DNA of 64,000 nucleotides, taken from the NCBI GenBank assembly GCA_000827205.1, contig KN832564.1, positions 600,579-664,578 of the forward strand, written 5' to 3'. A program made the position numbers and the translations under genes. The stretch is from Plicaturopsis crispa FD-325 SS-3. Lineage: Eukaryota; Basidiomycota; Agaricomycetes; Amylocorticiales; Amylocorticiaceae. Under the pieces are notes generated by a model. It was given only the letters and a program-made list of their open reading frames with translations. It had not been told where the DNA came from and ran no database searches. Positions 1-10,681 of the stretch are shown piece by piece. Numbering within the stretch: position 1 is the stretch's first letter; every line of letters starts with the position of its first letter.

Positions 1-1043
1 AATGAGACCAGATAGAGACAGATACTGCGATAGCTAAAGGTAACATAGCACATGAACATGAACACTGTGAGGAGTTCCGAGGTAAGTACCTACCTATATT
101 GAATGCGATCACTATCGTCGAGTGCCTTGATAAAACCGACAGTTATTGAGGTGTCTTATTTGCGCGTGTACTTTACTAACCCGAGGGAGAAAAAGAGTCC
201 GCACGTAATGGGAAGGTGCCCCAAGGATATCATATTCCGTGTTGCGTTGTCGATGGCAGCTATGTGGTCTGCATCAAGGCCATGTCTACCATTATTACAG
301 TTAGCATGGATCGTCTGAACAAATTTGTGATGCGATAGACGACTAGAGAATGAGCGAACCGTAGACCAAGAGTCTGCAGTGGGACTTAGTCAGATGGCGA
401 TGGAATAAATGCAAAAGGTTCACAACTTCGTACCCATGCGAGTACGCCGATTCCAAGCAACCGCGACTTGTCTTCTCGTCCCAACACAATTCCAGCAGCT
501 GTCCATATAGCTGCGTTCGCGAGCAGTTCCGCGCTAAGCAGAAGGATTGAACGGGCCAGGAGAGTAAGCTTCGGCAGGCGTCTCCGGCGAGTCAGCTTTC
601 GACAGACTAGCATGCTGCCACTGCTAGCGCAGTTCAGAGCAAAAAAAATCTGCGGCGGATTGCAACGCACAGGAATTATTTCTAGATATCAGTAGTTAGA
701 GTCTTTTGACCGTTTGTCTGCCAATTGTGTAACATCCGAGTGGGTGGTAGCCTAGGACTAGAAGTCGATACCAAGTCAATGAGAAATCGAGATAACGTCG
801 CAAAGCCTTTGCCAAACTCAAACAAACAACGCTTCTCCCTACCGAGATCTACCCCTGTCCGAGTCCACGTTGACGCCACGCGACGCGCTGCTCTTCCCGT
901 CCGTCGTGTCGTGTCTCCGAAATCTGTCCCATTCACGGTCGTCTTTCCGACGTCTTTCAACGCAACGCCGCTGATTCTCTAAAGATTTACTCTCTGTTTC
1001 TAGCCGTGTAGTACCGCGATCGACTGCGCAGGAAGTGCACTTG
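1..1043. other. gene-free left edge
   Basis: I see no convincing coding sequence. Several open frames of 60-95 codons occur on both strands, but none has a recognisable motif or a plausible exon chain. The last part must hold the promoter and 5' leader of the Derlin gene that starts at 1044. Confidence 0.4.
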
Positions 1044-2011
1044 ATGCCTGTTGGAATCGAGGCTTGGGTGACTCAGATACCACCTATAACGCGCGCATGG
1101 CTAGCACTGTCGGTGCTCACAAGTCTGGCCGTAGTACGTCTTGTTTCCATATGAAGGACGTCTTGGAATCTGACATCATGCGTGGTGACTCCAGCAATGC
1201 CATATCGTGGCGCCACTGCAGCTGTACTTTAGTTTCAAGTCTGCAGTCATTAATGCACAGGTGCGTGTCTCAAGTTTGTCTCACTTTCCTCGCCGCTAGC
1301 TTATGCGGATTGATTTGACAAGCCATGGCGTGCGTTGACGACGTTTTTCTACTTCGGTTCGATATCGTTGGACTTTGTATTCCATTTGTTCTTCTTGTGC
1401 GTGGGATCTTTCGTGATGTGGTATTTTCCTCCCCGTGTCGCTAATTTGCAATCACAGTATGCGGTATAGTCGGATGTTGGAAGAGTCCTCCTTTGCGAAC
1501 CGGAAAGCCGATTACTTTTGGCTCTTGTTCCTCTCCTCTATCATGCTCTTGGTATGCTCTACGTTCGCCGCTATATCAATCCCGGAGACTGACCGCTTCT
1601 CAGTTCCTATCTCCGCTGTTCAATCTCCCATTCCTCTCTTCCTCTCTTGCATTCGTACCCATCTACGTTTGGTCTCGGCGCCATCCGTCGACGCCGATGT
1701 CTCTGTTCGGGCTATTCACAATTACCGCGCCGTATCTCCCTATAGCGCTCATCGCATTCTCGTGGATTTTGAATGGCAGCTGGAAGGCAGCGGCAGGAGA
1801 CCTTGTGGGCTGTATTGTTGGTCACATCGGATGGTTTGCGCGCGATGTGTGGAGTCGGGAGATGGTCGGAGGCCCAACATTCTTGAGCGATGCACCCGAT
1901 AGATTGCAAGTACTTGCGCTTATCCCCTGTCATTTCCAGCTAACATTCCGACTATAGAAAACGCTTATTTGGGGAAGCCTAGGAATTCCGTTCAAGATGG
2001 TTGTATTATAA
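1044..2011 (+). CDS. DER1: Derlin family ER membrane protein (DER1-like)
   Basis: Derlins are multi-pass ER membrane proteins that help move misfolded proteins to the cytosol during ER-associated degradation. Six exons are read as 1044-1133, 1195-1260, 1323-1396, 1458-1551, 1604-1909 and 1958-2011, giving about 227 aa; all junctions are GT/AG and phases agree. The start ATG leads into 'IPPITRAW', the Derlin N-terminal signature. Then come 'VAPLQLYFSF', 'PWRALTTFFYFGS' with 'SLDFVFH', the loop 'RYSRMLEESSFANRKADYFW', 'SLFGLFTITAPYLP' and 'GDLVGCIVGHIGWF' near the C-terminus. These match the conserved loops and membrane segments of the family. The gene converges on the F-box gene. No single exon is long, so it is easily missed. 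The family call is firm; whether it is the DER1 or DFM1 orthologue is less certain. The last short exon is the weakest part. Confidence 0.88.
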
Positions 2012-2238
2012 ATAATTGTGCGGAATAGCAGACTTTGTGCAATATTCTACAGGTTGACTGGGCTCTGTGTCAAACGTAGCGGAACGTAAGTCAGCGGCAC
2101 GGCATAGCAGCTCTGTTCATACGACATACTAGAGCCCGGCCAGCCAAAAACGAATCATTCAGCGGTGAGTATCATCTCATCCGTGTAAATCCCTCGAACA
2201 CCTGATTGATCCTAGTAGCGTCATATGCCTTCCTCCCG

Positions 2239-4011
2239 TCAAAATCCACGCCAGTGCAACGGAGCACTGCTACGTGAACTCCATTCCACCTCCGCTACGA
2301 TTTCCCTGAGTCGTTTTGTCAAATTGTCTGTTTCTGCATCGTTGCTGGCATGCACTATAAGTTTCTGGAGGCCAAAGCCACTTGCGCAGCGTGCGGCGAA
2401 GCATGCGTAGAACGCCTCCATAACCTCCGGATACCTGGGATCGCCAAGGCACGCAGCATGCACCTCCAAGGTTTTCAGCGCTGGAAGAAACTTGCCGGAG
2501 ACGTCTCGTTCGAGTCCTCCTGGATGGGACGAGGTTTCTGTGCTGCGACCGAATGCATTTTCAAGTCCATTCAAAGGATCGTACGTGCGCGAAGATGGGG
2601 TCACTGTCATATGCCGCAAACTGGTGCAACCGCCGAAAACCTTCAGCCAGGCCTCCTCCGTCATGAGCTCAATGCCCTCGATATCAAGGATCTCGAGTTG
2701 AGCCAATGGCAAAGCCTCACAAATATCGACTATGAGCCCTGTGATGCCGTCTGGGGGAAGAATACCATGCGAATGCTGTGAACAGACTGGCGACAAGTCG
2801 ATTGCTGGAGGCCCCTGAGGCCCCCAAGCGTCGACGTTGAGCTCGCTGGTTTGCCACCCCTTCACGCACACTTTCATCTTCGACCAATCCGCTGGCACAG
2901 CCGATATACGGAGGCGCCGAACGCCTTCGCAAACGATGTCGTGTGCCTTGAGCTTCAAAATCGGTTTAATAGCGGACATGGAGGTCCCATCCGCAATCGT
3001 GTGGGTGGGGCAGTGTAAATCTGGCGTGCACATCCATTCCAACTTCAGAGCAAGGGATGACGGAAGAACTAGATGGTGTGCAAGGAGCGCACCGCACGTG
3101 TGGACGTCCGCCGACAGGTAGAGAGACGTAAGGCTAGGCAGTGCAACAACATGGGTCACAAGGATATTAGAGGCTGCGGCGGGAGCAAGGGAATGCCTCC
3201 CCAGCTCCAGAATCTGGATAGATGACGCCCCTCCCAGTAATAACAGAACCTGCGTCATGCTTAGCCGCAAGTGCGATGGAATCAAGGAGAGTTTCAACAC
3301 CGTCAAGCTGTGGAAGATGGGCGAGCTCCACGGGACGCTGCTCCCAGACAGGTCAAGGTGCTGGAGCTGAATGAGACTGTCACAAAACGACGTTGGAAGG
3401 GCGGTTCCTCCAGGGACCTCAAAAACTCTGTCACCTCGAATGTAGACGTTCAGGCATTTTAGGTTGGGTGCGGGGGTCGCTACTAGAGCGTCGAGAAGCG
3501 CACGCGTTCTTCCGCCCGCATATGTCTCAGCGTCCAGGACTGTGATGCGCGACATGTGCGCCGAAGCCCGCTCTACGAAGGGCAGCATTGTCTCCTCGAA
3601 CGCCGGGTATGCGTCGTCCAGCGTGATTCGCAACGGCGCGTTTTTGGAGCGCAGGAGACACTCGTGTGTCCATTCGGGACTATCCCAGGACACTATATGG
3701 CTCCATAGCCTCGGGGAATCGAGCGCTACATCCCGCCAGTGCCTACATACGTGTGAAACTCTCGTCCATAGAGGCCAATACGCATAACCGCTGCACATAT
3801 CACGGTACCAAATAAAGATTGACGAGAGTATCTCTGCAGGGAGTCGGTGGATGGGTGCACGTTTGTTGCGCCGATCCTTGAGAACGAGGATACACAACTC
3901 GTGACGGGCTATTTCGGCATCGATCTCGTCTTGCTCTGGGTCAGCCGTGACCTCGTTGTTTGGTGCAAAGACCTTGTACTTGTTGAATACCGAGCTCACG
4001 TCCATCATCAT
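2239..4011 (-). CDS. F-box domain protein
   Basis: This intronless 590-aa frame starts at an ATG triplet (4011). Residues about 50-105 carry an F-box of the type abundant in agaricomycetes: 'IHRLPAEILSSIFIW' followed by 'VCRHWRDVALDSPRLWSHI'. The rest is rich in leucine and has irregular leucine-rich-repeat-like blocks such as 'LQHLDLSGS' and 'LQKLIVHAS', typical of substrate-binding tails. F-box proteins link SKP1 of SCF ubiquitin ligases to a target. The target cannot be read from sequence. Such genes form large, fast-evolving families in mushrooms, so no orthologue is named. The reading frame is whole. Confidence 0.85.
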   Translation of the reverse strand: MMMDVSSVFNKYKVFAPNNEVTADPEQDEIDAEIARHELCILVLKDRRNKRAPIHRLPAEILSSIFIWYRDMCSGYAYWPLWTRVSHVCRHWRDVALDSPRLWSHIVSWDSPEWTHECLLRSKNAPLRITLDDAYPAFEETMLPFVERASAHMSRITVLDAETYAGGRTRALLDALVATPAPNLKCLNVYIRGDRVFEVPGGTALPTSFCDSLIQLQHLDLSGSSVPWSSPIFHSLTVLKLSLIPSHLRLSMTQVLLLLGGASSIQILELGRHSLAPAAASNILVTHVVALPSLTSLYLSADVHTCGALLAHHLVLPSSLALKLEWMCTPDLHCPTHTIADGTSMSAIKPILKLKAHDIVCEGVRRLRISAVPADWSKMKVCVKGWQTSELNVDAWGPQGPPAIDLSPVCSQHSHGILPPDGITGLIVDICEALPLAQLEILDIEGIELMTEEAWLKVFGGCTSLRHMTVTPSSRTYDPLNGLENAFGRSTETSSHPGGLERDVSGKFLPALKTLEVHAACLGDPRYPEVMEAFYACFAARCASGFGLQKLIVHASNDAETDNLTKRLREIVAEVEWSSRSSAPLHWRGF

Positions 4012-5498
4012 TCCTTGATAGCTTTGTACATATCAGGACTGGGAACCTGGTTTAGGAGTGCGAGATCGGACTTACAGTGCAAATGGCTCGACGTGTCTGG
4101 GGAAGGAAAACTACCCTGCCATCTGCACAAGTGCAATGTGCATTGCCACGTGCGCAGGCCGGGCTCACAACGAGGCTGCCACATGAGGGAATGCATGCAG
4201 CATTTCTGCCCCCGAATAGAGGCATCGGCTATGTGGGAGGGATATCTGGCGCTGGATCAACGCTGAGGGCAGACTGAAGAAGCCTTATATCTCGCGGAAA
4301 GGCCGATGCGAACATGTTCAGTCGCTGCGCGGCTCTTTTGAACGGGATATCAGGCGACTTCCTTGAAATCAGCTAGTTTACACATATTGAGGTCCCCTTG
4401 ACCAGCTAGAATGAAATCCTTGCCTGAGCCGAGGTCGCTGACAGCGCCAATGATGAGTGGTGCATTCGTAAGGGTAGAACCAGTAGCTCACCGACGCTCC
4501 ATCCTGACACCTAGCCTAGGCGAGTGCAACCGAGATCCCTTGAATTGCAAGCAAACACAACATGCTCAGCCTAATCAACGTCGTTTCCTTCGACTATCGT
4601 CTCGCCGTCCTCTGAAAACTTTACATTGCTCTATGTGCGTGCGTGATGAGTATGCGAGTTCGTTCAACGATGACTACCTATGACTTACGGGGTGATCTAG
4701 GGACTTCCCGATGTATTTGGTGTGGTGGCCATATGCAACGAGAGCTCCCGCAGGGTTTGTGAATTCAACGCGCGTATATGCCAGAGATTTCCCTGTCAGA
4801 TTTGGGTCATCTCAGTGAGAGTATATCGCAAGATAGTAATAGGTATCTACCCATTCCCGTGACTTTGGCAGTCGCGTGTAATATATCTCCAGTACGTCCA
4901 GCCGGACGGACGAAGGAGGTCGCAATGTCTGTAGAAACCCCCGTCATATATTGGCCACGCGTAGCCACTGCAAGAGACCCTATGGTGTCTGTCAGGGACA
5001 TAATCAGGCCTCCATGCGCGGTCTAGGTGAAAATTAATGCGGAGCGAGGTCGGAAGAGAGAGAAGTAACTACTCCGACACGGTTAACTAAGAATGGATTG
5101 ATGCTTACTTAGCCGTATGTCAGTAAAACCGTACGACAGACTCACGGTTGTATGATTCCAGCTTTAAGGACACGGAAACAGTTCCAGGGGTCGCATGGTG
5201 AATACTGAGCTGCGATAGCCGGTATGTGAATCTTCCGTGTCAAGTCACTCGGTAAATCGAGGTTGGCGTCAGGCTTACATTAGGAAAGCACTGGGCGTCA
5301 TGTCCTAGTTATTCGTCAGTCATTCTGATATTCATTGCAGTGTATATGAGAGCCGACCTTTATTTTCTATGAATGACTTCCACACCTATGACGAGCTGAA
5401 AGCTATACATCTGCGCAAAACAGAAGATGTGAGATAGCAAGCTCACATGGCGCGTAAATCGCAAGCAAGCAGCCATTTCTTCACCCAGTATAAGGTAT
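4012..5498. other. gene-poor gap before the LINE
   Basis: About 1.5 kb without a supported gene. Short open frames lack motifs. If the neighbouring LINE had a complete endonuclease domain it should lie here, but I see only its last motif at about 5685, so the element looks 5'-truncated or decayed on this side. Confidence 0.4.
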
Positions 5499-8400
5499 AT
5501 GAGAACTCTGGCTACGCGGAGAGTAGGTCGTCGAGTGCACGGAATGAAAGCGATCTGGTTAAGTTGCTCAAGACTCAAGTTCCAACGTTCTCCGGTTCGG
5601 ATCGGGATCACAATAATTCCCAGCCCGCGACGCTCAGCGACTCTGCCAGCCATAGCTTCGCTGCGGATACACGAGAACGACCTGTCTGATCACGCACTGC
5701 TGACAGTGACGCTGGATGTCCCTCTCAAACCAGTCGACGACGGTACAATAATCCCTGCAGATCTCGACACTGCCCCGATCAGTGCAGACGAGGAGTCAGC
5801 GCTAGATCGGCTGCTCACGAAAACGCTGACAATGGAACTGTCGGATGAAGAGGCGACGGACGCACTGTACGGACCGCTGTACCCAGCAGATGGCGAGATG
5901 CTGACAATCTACACCTCATCCGTAATGCATGGCAGCGGGAGAGGAGACTCTACTGCGGCTTTTGGGGTCTATTGGGGAGCAGGTTCGCCGCATAACGATG
6001 GCTATCTCGTCGATGGAGCTCAAACAGACGCTAGGGCGGCGATAATGAGCATCCTATACGTGGTTGCGACAGCTCCTGCCAACCGACCTTTGACCATATA
6101 CTCGAACTCTGAATACGCCATCCGAAGTTTCTGCTACTGGGCGGGAAGAAATAGCATGGAAGGATGGCGCTGCCGGCACGGGGATGTCCTCCGATGCGCG
6201 ACAGCGTTCATGCGTAACAGGAAAGGACGTATTACATTCAACGCTGTCAAGGACCGTACGCGTAACGGCCACTACCTCGCAGCCCACGCACTTGCAAAAC
6301 AGACAGCGAGAGCCTTCGAGAGCATCGCTTTTGAAATGCCCCCTGCTCCGGCAGCCCTAGATCACACGGACCTCATCAGTATGAATCGACACGCAACCGG
6401 GCCCGGGAAGGTGCATACAAACATACCAGAGCAACCTCCTGTGCCAGTGCAGTCTGTACACGTAGGACCTGCTGAGGAGATTGAGGATGGCGCGGATGCG
6501 CACAGAGGGCGCAGCAGGGAGCGCCGTATAAAGCAGGGCTACCTCCAAACACTATTGGGATGCAGAACGGCAGGGGCACTGTGGAAGACGGTGCGCGACT
6601 GGACGGACCCTAAAAGACGGCCGCCGCAAGTCAATGCAACACAAATGGGGGATGTATTCTGTGCACGCCTGAACCCTCCGATAGTGACTCCGGCACACTT
6701 CGATATGACGGCACATGAACTAAACCAACTCACGGTGGCCGCAATGCCTGAACGGACAGCAGACCGCACACCCGAAGGATTCTTTTCTCGCCCGTTTTCT
6801 ATCGAAGAGATTGAGTGGGCGAAGGCGAAGATCCGGAAGCACAAGGCACGGAGCGCCATGGGGGTGGACCTCGTCTCCTACTCGAAGATAGGTAGCATAC
6901 CCAACGAAGCCCTTGCGACACTGTTCCAAGAATGTGTCGAGAGTCTGGATGCCCCACATGTACGTCGCTGAAAGCGAGCGTCAGCTTGAACACAGAAGAC
7001 GAGAAGCAATACTTACCGATGCTGTCTAGATATGGCTGAGCACCACTCTAGTAGGGATCCTAAAGAGAGGAAAATCCGCTGTCGACCCGGAAAGCTACAG
7101 GATCATTGGGCTTGAATCGTGCCTGTTGAAAGTGCTGATGCTGCTGATTGACCGGCGACTCCGAGAGTGGATGGAGGCCAACCAGATACTGCCGGACATG
7201 CAGAATGGATTCCGAGAGACCTTCAGGACGAACGACAACTCCTATGTGCTCCGATGTGCCATCGACAATGCGCGAGCGAACGGAAAGACACTGTACGTCG
7301 CGTTCATAGACCTGAAAAATGCGTTCCCGTCGACGGACTTGGCCACGCTTTGGTCCAAACTATACCGAGCTGGGGCGTCAGGGAAACTGTTTGACTGGCT
7401 GCGGATGATCTATGCACGGATGGAGTACTTCGTACGCCATGGAAAGTCGTTCTCTGAGGCATTCAAATCACTGATTGGACTTCTCACGGGCGACACCGCC
7501 TCGCCTGGACTATGGAATTTTTACCTCGCGGACTGGATCCTGCCTGACGACGCAGATGACATCGTGCTGAATGGACGAAACATCTCATATGTGGCACAGG
7601 CCGACGACATAGCCATCTGGTCGACATCACCGGAGGGATTGCAGCGGAAGATAAACCTATTTGTCTCCTGGTGCTGCGTGAACTTCATGGTGATCAGTGC
7701 TATCAAGACAGAATGGATGATACAAGGACCACCACCTCGTATCTTGCCGACTATATATGTACGGGATGATGTTATCAAGCTGGTGGCAACGTACAAATAT
7801 GTCGGTGTCATATTTCGCTCAACGCACCGGTACATATTTGCGGACCACTACTCAGCGAAGGCGTCGAAGGGACGGAGCATGTCCTACGCAATTTTCTCGG
7901 TGGAATCGTTTGTAGGGGGGCTGCCGGCTTTCCACGGGAAGACGCTCTACATGGCGCGCGTGGACCCACACCTGACTTCGGGGTGTGAGGTCGTCCTCGA
8001 CGTGGACAAAGGACTGCTGGCGCCGCTCGAGAGCGTGCAGCACAGATTTCTGCGACGATTGCTGGGCCTCAAATACAGGTCGATGCTCGCGGTGCTGTTC
8101 ACGGAGACTGGAGTGCTACCGATACGATATCGTCGCATTATCCTCGCGTTGGGGTACTTAAAGTACCTCATTGCACTGCCGCCCAACCGATTTGCATGGT
8201 CCGCATTTATGGACTCAGTACGCCTGGCCCGGCTCGGACATCGATGCTGGCTAAACGACCTGCGAGCGGTCCTCGCGCTGCTGCCGAACCCTGTGGTGAC
8301 GACGATCGAGGAGATGACGGAAGCGGCTTCGGTGGAGAAAATCATTGACGCGGTCACGAACTCATGCGAACGCTCACTGCAAAGGGTGATCGACACCTCA

Positions 8401-8904
8401 CCGATGACTGGCCTCCTTCGGAACCGCGTGGAGACTGACGAGGACGGTGGAGAGCCCAAGTTGACAGTACTGTACTTTCGTCACTACCTACGGACAGGGA
8501 TGACCCATCATGCCAAGGCGACGACACGATTGCTGACCGGTAACAGCTCGCTAGGAGTCGACGTACTCCGCCATCCAGCACGCGGAAGGGACAGGGTGCC
8601 ACGAGAGTGGCGACTCTGTCGGTTCTGCCACGGAGAAATCGAGGACGCCGCGCATGTACTACTGCGTTGCATCGGAAATGGCGATCTGGTGGTGCTGCGC
8701 GGGACGTTCCTGGAGAAGGCCTACGCGGCGGACGCTTCGCTGCGAGGAATGGCCCTGTCACCCAGCAGCGACGCGATGTTGCACGAGCTGATCAAACGAC
8801 GAAGCCTGGCAAACCGCTTCACGAAATATGTATGGAACGTTAGCGAGATCCTGGACGGACAAGAGATGTATGTACCGGAGGCGGCGCTGTATACGCCCGT
8901 GTAG
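5499..8904 (+). mobile_element. Agaricomycete LINE (non-LTR retrotransposon): EN remnant, RNase H, RT, zinc knuckle
   Basis: The coding body lies in two frames, 5499-6959 and 7030-8904, joined by a GT-AG insert of 70 nt; together they give about 1,110 aa. The order is the tail of an AP-like endonuclease ('LSDHALLTV', residues 62-70), an RNase H fold (about 136-275, 'LTIYTSS', 'DARAAI', 'LTIYSNSEYAI'), an RT domain starting with 'FSIEEIEWAKAKIRKHKA', RT motif A 'YVAFIDLKNAFPS', a QADD form of the RT catalytic motif ('VAQADDIAIW') and a C-terminal Cys2-His-Cys knuckle near 8618-8670 (CX2CX8HX4C). This family with RNase H before RT is common in mushrooms. The endonuclease is nearly all missing, and the RNase H acidic residues are replaced. 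No clear A-tail or target-site duplication is visible, so the outer ends are unknown. Confidence 0.85.
6960..7029 (+). other. intron-like insert inside the LINE RT
   Basis: Seventy nucleotides begin with GTACGT and end in CTAG. Upstream the frame ends in 'LDAPH' just before a stop; downstream it resumes as 'IWLSTTLVGILKRG', the normal continuation of RT in this LINE family. Removing the insert keeps phase exactly (both junctions are phase 0). Confidence 0.7.
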
Positions 8905-9543
8905 AATGCAATGTACAAGGCTCACTGCTACGATAGCGACATTGAAGTGAGCAGATAAAGACGATACCCCAATAATCGGGGTCGTGCGACAGAGCGCACT
9001 GCGGAGAGGAATGCCTGGATGGCGGCGTGTTACGTGAGATGTCGGGGAACTGATGTCTGACTCCTCTTGAAAGCAGAGGTTTGCGCCGTTAAAGAGTGCT
9101 GCCTGGGGTGAGTCCTCAGAGCCGGGGTATATCCTCTCCGAGAGCGACTGCTCATAGCGACACGAACTGGGGATATCTGTAGTACATATATAATATGTAA
9201 TACGCTGTCTGGTTGTCTCTAATAGTAGGGACCACACCCCAGCTTCCTTCCTTCCTTCCTGCCCCGCAAACTTGCCGCGACCGGATTACTTATCGGCCCT
9301 CGTACATAAGGGTCGCCCAGGAATGCTCTTCTTCTTCTCCTTTGCCTTACCAAGCCACTAGTCCCTGCCTTTCAGGCCACCGTCCTCAGCTATCATGCTC
9401 GGTCAGACGCATGTTAGCAAATTCTTTGACAAGTGTAGGGACAATCCTTATGCGATTGAGGAGGTCTTGAGTGCGTATGTTGTCTGGTAAGTCCGTTGTA
9501 GATCTTTGGGATCAAGTACTATGCCGACTGCACTGGGACGACC
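8905..9543. other. LINE 3' flank
   Basis: No gene is supported here. The first part may be the LINE 3' untranslated region. A short CTTCC tandem (about 9242-9258) occurs. An open frame from an ATG at 9395 could be a first exon joined to the next ORF by the intron-like piece 9487-9549, but the phases do not match, so I do not join them. Confidence 0.3.
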
Positions 9544-10251
9544 TTGCAGGAAATTTTTAAAAGGTGCAAGTTGCCAGCGTGTGCTGTTGAAAATGCATTA
9601 CCTATGCTTATATCTTCGCGCGACGTGAGTCAATGTGCTGGTGTCTCTCAGGGTCGCATGCATATTGACGAAGATGCATTGAAGTGGGCGCTCTTGGGTG
9701 CTCCTGCAAGGCGCCGAAGTGTTCAAAGTTATTGCCTGCGAGGTAGCATTCGGTGGCGACAGGATGGGCGCCTTGCCAAGTACATTCTACCATACACCAC
9801 CGATCGAACGTACCTAACGTCTCCGACTCTTGTAGCTGTGACAGAGCCCGGCCTAGAAGCGTGGAATCTCGTCCGTCGAGAGGCCAAGCGGTCCAAACAT
9901 CTCCCTCGCGGTATCGCCACAGACCCCGAATACGGCGGACCTGGGCCCGCACAGTATTTCTTGTCCCCGGGACAAAGAGATGCTCGACGCGAGGGGGAGG
10001 AGCGCGCGCATTTATCCGACCGCTGGTTCCACACCCGGCCTCGATTCTGGGAAGGTCCCGGTGTCACGCCTGATTATACAAGCGATATAGGTACCCTACC
10101 GCTGTACATGAGCCAGGAAATTGCCACCCTTTCTGCTGGCGTGGAGTCGGTGGTGCGAGAGGTGCAGCAAGCCGGCGAGGGGGCTGACCTAGTGGGCAGT
10201 CGGCGAGATCTCGACGAGGACGTACAGCGTCGAGCCATTTCGAATCTGTAA
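9544..10251 (+). CDS. hypothetical protein, unknown function
   Basis: A 235-codon open frame runs from an ATG to a stop. I do not recognise the family. The middle is rich in Arg, Pro and Gly, with no signal peptide, membrane segment or known motif. A plausible upstream exon (9395-9486, 'VSKFFDKCRDNPYAIEEVL') ends in a good GTAAGT donor and could belong to the same gene with a different acceptor. It may equally be chance, since it lies between a LINE and the NDK gene and has no support from domain content. Confidence 0.25.
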   Translation: MQEIFKRCKLPACAVENALPMLISSRDVSQCAGVSQGRMHIDEDALKWALLGAPARRRSVQSYCLRGSIRWRQDGRLAKYILPYTTDRTYLTSPTLVAVTEPGLEAWNLVRREAKRSKHLPRGIATDPEYGGPGPAQYFLSPGQRDARREGEERAHLSDRWFHTRPRFWEGPGVTPDYTSDIGTLPLYMSQEIATLSAGVESVVREVQQAGEGADLVGSRRDLDEDVQRRAISNL

Positions 10252-10681
10252 ATTGTACATGTATGCTCAATTGTGTGCCAATGTCATGTACAGCATACGA
10301 ATGTACAGAAACAAACCTCAGCGTTTGACGTTCAACGTCTTCAAGGATAACGATAATCGAGCTCGGTACATGTGTTGCTTCAAAAAAGTGTGTACATCAA
10401 AGGAGGGTAAAGCTCTAGATACGGAAGATAGCGACAAGGCATACGAGACAGACCCAATGCTACATCAACATACACATGCGAGCAATGCAGCCAGAGCAGA
10501 ACCAAGATATGGGGAAAGCCGGGTATCCGAAAATACTAGATGAGCAATCGTGAAAATAGGTCATAAGTGAGTAAAAGCAACGGAGCACCACTCGCGAACG
10601 GGAGACGCGTTTATACCACACGAAGGGAAAGAGCATAAGTGAAGCAGCCGATCGACACGGCCGCAGACCCCGAGAAATATG
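10252..10681. other. intergenic, 3' side of the NDK-like gene
   Basis: No gene is visible in these 430 bp. They should hold the 3' untranslated regions of the flanking reading frames. Confidence 0.4.
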
